DNA of 16,629 bases from Acidobacteriota bacterium (GTDB lineage Bacteria > Acidobacteriota > Terriglobia > Bryobacterales > Bryobacteraceae). Location of the stretch: positions 1-16,629 of the forward strand of contig CANIFK010000025.1 in the NCBI GenBank assembly GCA_947466555.1. The letters are read 5' to 3'. The position numbers were made by a program, and so were the translations under genes. Positions 13,660 to 16,629 of the stretch are shown in pieces. How positions within the stretch are numbered: position 1 is the stretch's first letter; each line of letters starts with the position of its first letter. The notes beneath the pieces were generated by a model, which worked only from the letters and a program-made list of their open reading frames with translations, searched no databases and was not told the DNA's origin.

Positions 13660-16629
13660 ATGTCTCGCTTATCCCTGTCGATTTACCTGTCGTTAATTTG
13701 TGCGTGGAGCGCCTGGGCTCAGGAGGCCCGGGGGAGTTTGGTGGGGCGGGTGGTGGACCCGAGCGGGGCGTCGATCCAGGGTGCCGCCGTGGTAGTGAAG
13801 AGCAAGACGATGGGCACCACGCAGAAGGTGGTGACAAATGAGACGGGGTTCTATCAGGCGTCCTATCTGATACCGGGAGCGTATTCGGTTGAGGTGACGG
13901 TGACCGGATTCACCCGGTTCGTGCAGGATCCGGTGGAGATTCGGGTGAACGACCGGATCGAGTTGCCGATTACGTTGCAGGTGGGGACGGCGGAACAGAG
14001 CGTTACGGTGGTGGGGGAGACGCCGTTGTTGAATACGAGTTCGGCGTCGCTGGGGACGGTGATTGACGCGAGGCGGGTGGCGGAGTTGCCGGTACCGCAT
14101 GGGAACCCGATGTTCCTGATCAGCCTGGCGTCGGGAGTTTCATTCAGCCGCGATGCGCGGTTGGACCGGCCGTTTGAGCCGACGCACATTGTGGGTTATT
14201 CGATGGATGGGACGCGGGCGAACCGGAGCGACGTGACGCTGGACGGGTCGGTTGCGACGGCGACGGCGAATAATGGCGAGGTGATCGCGTCGTACGTGCC
14301 TCCGGCGGACATTATTCAGGAGTTCAAGGTGCAGACGGCGACGTTCGACGCGAGTTTCGGGCAAACCGAGGGCGGGGTTACGAATATTTCGATCAAGGCC
14401 GGGACGAATCAGTTGCATGGGACCGCGTACTTCAACAAGCAGGTGCCGAGTATGTTCGCCAACGATTACTTCGCGAACATGAGCGGCACGCCGCGTCCGG
14501 ATTTCACTTACAACCGGTATGGCGGTTCCGTCAGCGGTCCGGTGCGGATTCCGAAACTCTATAACGGGCTGAACCGGACGTTTTTCCTGTATGGGTATGA
14601 GGGGATTAAGGAGGACCGACCCCGGAATAACGGAACGCCCACGGTGCCGACGGCGAAGATGAAGAACGGCGATATGTCGGAGTTGTTCAGCTTGCCGAAC
14701 CCGAGCTTGTATCAGGTTTATAACCCATTTAAGGGGCGCGAGGTAGTTACGAACGGGAACCGGCTGATTCAACGGGACCCATTCCCGGGGAACATTGTGC
14801 CGGCGAGTTTGATCAGCCCGGTGGCGAAGAACATTTTGAAGTTCTTCCCTGATCCCTTGCAGGCCGGGGTGCAGAACAACTATCAGCGGTCGGAGTTGAC
14901 CGAGCATGCTGACTATGGCTCGCATACGATCCGGGCGGACCAGACGATCAGTGATGCGAACCGCATGTTTGTACGTGCGAACTGGTATGACCGGAATAGT
15001 ACCTATAACGACTATTTTTCGAACATCGCGACGGGGAATTTGTTCCAGTTCATTTCACGCGGGGCGGTGATCGATGACGTGCACACGATCGGCGCGACGA
15101 TGGTTTTGAACGTTCGGTATGGATACAACCGCTTTATCCGGGCGGATGATAATCCGTACAAGTCGCATGGGTTTGATTTGACGACGCTGGGGTTGCCGAC
15201 GGCGTTGAACAGCCTGACTTCGGACGATATACGAAAGTTTCCGCGCATCGATTTGACGGGGTACCAGGGAACGTCCGGCGGGGGTGAATGGCGGCCGAAT
15301 GACACGCACAACGTGAACGCCACGCTGTCGAAGTCGCAGGGTTCGCACTTTATGAAGATGGGTACGGAGTTCCGGTCGTATCGGGAGAATCGGCGTGAGT
15401 ATGGGAACAATGTGACGGCGCAGTTTGCGTTCGATACGGCGTGGACGCGCGGGCCGAATGTGAACTCGCCGGCTGCGCCGTCGGGCTACGGGCAGTCGGT
15501 GGCGGCGTTGTTGCTGGGGTTGCCTACGGGTGGAGGGATCTGGCGGCCGGCGTCGTATTCGGAGCAGTCGACTTCGTGGGGATTTTTCTTCCAGGATGAT
15601 TGGAAGGTTTCGAAAAAGCTGACGGTGAATCTGGGGCTGCGCTGGGAGTTTGAGACGGCTTTGGAGGAGCGGTACAACCGGAGTGTCCGCGGCTTTGACG
15701 CGGCGGCGACGTTCCCGTGGGAGGCGCAGGCCCGGGCGGCGTATGCGACCAATCCGGTTACGGAGCGGCCGGCATCGGCATTTAATGTGCGGGGCGGATT
15801 GACGTTTGCGAACGTCAACGGCCAGCCGGGTGGGATGTACGAGACGCCGAAGCTGAATTTCATGCCGCGGTTGGGATTTGCTTACAATTTGCGGTCGACG
15901 ACGGTGTTGCGCGGTGGATATGGCGTGTTTAACGGGTTCCTGGGGCAGCGCCGGAGTGACGTGTTGCAGACCGGGTTCAGCCGGCAGACTGATTTCCAGA
16001 TTACGAATAACGGGTATTTGTCGCCGGTGGCGACGCTGGCGAATCCGCTGCCGACGGGGCAGTTGTTCCCGGTTCTGGGTGCGGCGCAGGGCTTCGAGAC
16101 GGGGATTGATACGGGGTTGACGTTCTTCAATGGCACGCCGAAGGTTCCGTATATGCAGCGTTGGCAGTTGGGCGTTCAGCAGACGCTGAAAGGCGGGTTC
16201 CTGCTGGAGGTTGGTTATATCGGGAACCGGGGCACACGGATTGAGACGAATCGGGACCTGAATGCGATTTCGAATTCGTTTTTGAACGGGGACCTGATGC
16301 GCACGGCGGCGATGGTGGCGAACAACAACTATTTGTCGGGCAATCTGGGGAATCCGTTCCGGGGATTGGTGCCCGATTCGGCGCCGAATTTAAATGTCGG
16401 GACGACGCGGTCGCGCGCGGCGCTGCTGCGTCCGGTGCCGCAGTTTGGTGCTTTGACGACAACGACGAATCAGGGGTATAGCTGGTATCACTCGCTGCAA
16501 GTGCAGATGGAGCGCCGGTTCTCCAAAGGTTTCACGGTGCAGGGGAACTACACGTTTTCGAAATTCATGGAGGCTACGGCGTACATGAATGCGGGCGATG
16601 CGCGGCCGGTTGAGGTGATTTCGGACTTC
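13660..16629 (+). CDS. TonB-dependent receptor, Oar-like (3' end outside the window)
   Basis: The frame is open from ATG 13660 to the right edge, 990 codons with no stop, so the C-terminal part of the barrel is missing. Residues 1-21 are a signal peptide (MSRLSLSIYLSLICAWSAWA, then Q). Residues about 24-108 are a carboxypeptidase-regulatory-like domain (GSLVGRVVDPSGASIQGAAV). A plug follows (FGQTEGGVTNISIKAGTNQL), then barrel strands with PKLYNGLNRTFFLYGYEGI, RDPFPGNIVP and FFQDDWKVSKKLTVNLGLRW. These landmarks are shared with the minus-strand receptor, so the two are paralogous in architecture, but overall they look clearly diverged and are not a recent duplication. There is no Shine-Dalgarno sequence before the ATG. 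The gene diverges from the ToxR-like regulator across a 106-bp spacer with a palindrome. The substrate is unknown. Confidence 0.93.
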   Translation, partial: MSRLSLSIYLSLICAWSAWAQEARGSLVGRVVDPSGASIQGAAVVVKSKTMGTTQKVVTNETGFYQASYLIPGAYSVEVTVTGFTRFVQDPVEIRVNDRIELPITLQVGTAEQSVTVVGETPLLNTSSASLGTVIDARRVAELPVPHGNPMFLISLASGVSFSRDARLDRPFEPTHIVGYSMDGTRANRSDVTLDGSVATATANNGEVIASYVPPADIIQEFKVQTATFDASFGQTEGGVTNISIKAGTNQLHGTAYFNKQVPSMFANDYFANMSGTPRPDFTYNRYGGSVSGPVRIPKLYNGLNRTFFLYGYEGIKEDRPRNNGTPTVPTAKMKNGDMSELFSLPNPSLYQVYNPFKGREVVTNGNRLIQRDPFPGNIVPASLISPVAKNILKFFPDPLQAGVQNNYQRSELTEHADYGSHTIRADQTISDANRMFVRANWYDRNSTYNDYFSNIATGNLFQFISRGAVIDDVHTIGATMVLNVRYGYNRFIRADDNPYKSHGFDLTTLGLPTALNSLTSDDIRKFPRIDLTGYQGTSGGGEWRPNDTHNVNATLSKSQGSHFMKMGTEFRSYRENRREYGNNVTAQFAFDTAWTRGPNVNSPAAPSGYGQSVAALLLGLPTGGGIWRPASYSEQSTSWGFFFQDDWKVSKKLTVNLGLRWEFETALEERYNRSVRGFDAAATFPWEAQARAAYATNPVTERPASAFNVRGGLTFANVNGQPGGMYETPKLNFMPRLGFAYNLRSTTVLRGGYGVFNGFLGQRRSDVLQTGFSRQTDFQITNNGYLSPVATLANPLPTGQLFPVLGAAQGFETGIDTGLTFFNGTPKVPYMQRWQLGVQQTLKGGFLLEVGYIGNRGTRIETNRDLNAISNSFLNGDLMRTAAMVANNNYLSGNLGNPFRGLVPDSAPNLNVGTTRSRAALLRPVPQFGALTTTTNQGYSWYHSLQVQMERRFSKGFTVQGNYTFSKFMEATAYMNAGDARPVEVISDF

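Noticed and set aside
8828..16629. Tandem or inverted duplication of the two TonB receptors
   Set aside because: They share architecture and short conserved landmarks, but most of the protein sequence differs, so a recent duplication or recombination repeat is not supported.

Overview
The window looks like chromosomal DNA of an Acidobacteriota member, most likely of the Solibacter/Bryobacter type. The evidence is the gene families: two Oar-like TonB-dependent receptors of about 1000 to 1120 residues with an N-terminal carboxypeptidase-regulatory-like domain, a membrane-bound winged-helix regulator of a type frequent in that phylum, a PqaA-like exported protein, an exported FAD oxidoreductase and an exported RraA-fold protein. 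This placement rests on family recognition, not on a marker gene. No rRNA, tRNA, CRISPR array, insertion sequence or phage gene was seen.

Layout, left to right. A 5'-complete, 3'-truncated M14 zinc carboxypeptidase (minus, 1-607) diverges from a two-gene plus-strand unit: a PqaA-like hydrolase (647-2053) and a small membrane protein (2056-2457). That unit abuts, with no spacer, the last gene of a four-gene minus-strand operon reading from about 5769 down to 2458: a polytopic membrane protein, a GHMP sugar kinase, a CPBP (CAAX-type) membrane protease and a secreted BamE-like protein. The operon diverges from an exported RraA-like protein (5792-6544) followed by a hairpin terminator. A PilZ c-di-GMP-binding protein (6638-6982) and an exported FAD oxidoreductase (7018-8826) follow. 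Then come a minus-strand TonB receptor (8828-12193), a ToxR-like membrane regulator upstream of it on the same strand (12276-13553), and a second TonB receptor diverging on the plus strand (13660 to the right edge, incomplete).

How the parts may work together. The right half looks like an uptake and sensing locus: a single-span membrane protein with a cytoplasmic DNA-binding domain and a periplasmic domain is flanked by two outer-membrane receptors. The 106-bp divergent spacer holds a perfect 14-bp palindrome and further half-sites. The left half is mostly envelope and periplasm proteins.

Two window-wide signals stand out. First, most first genes of transcription units lack a Shine-Dalgarno sequence but have a TANNCT hexamer 6 to 9 nt before the start codon, which suggests leaderless transcription from a -10 element. 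Second, plus-strand genes prefer G-ending codons and minus-strand genes prefer C-ending codons, so the plus strand is G-rich whichever strand codes.
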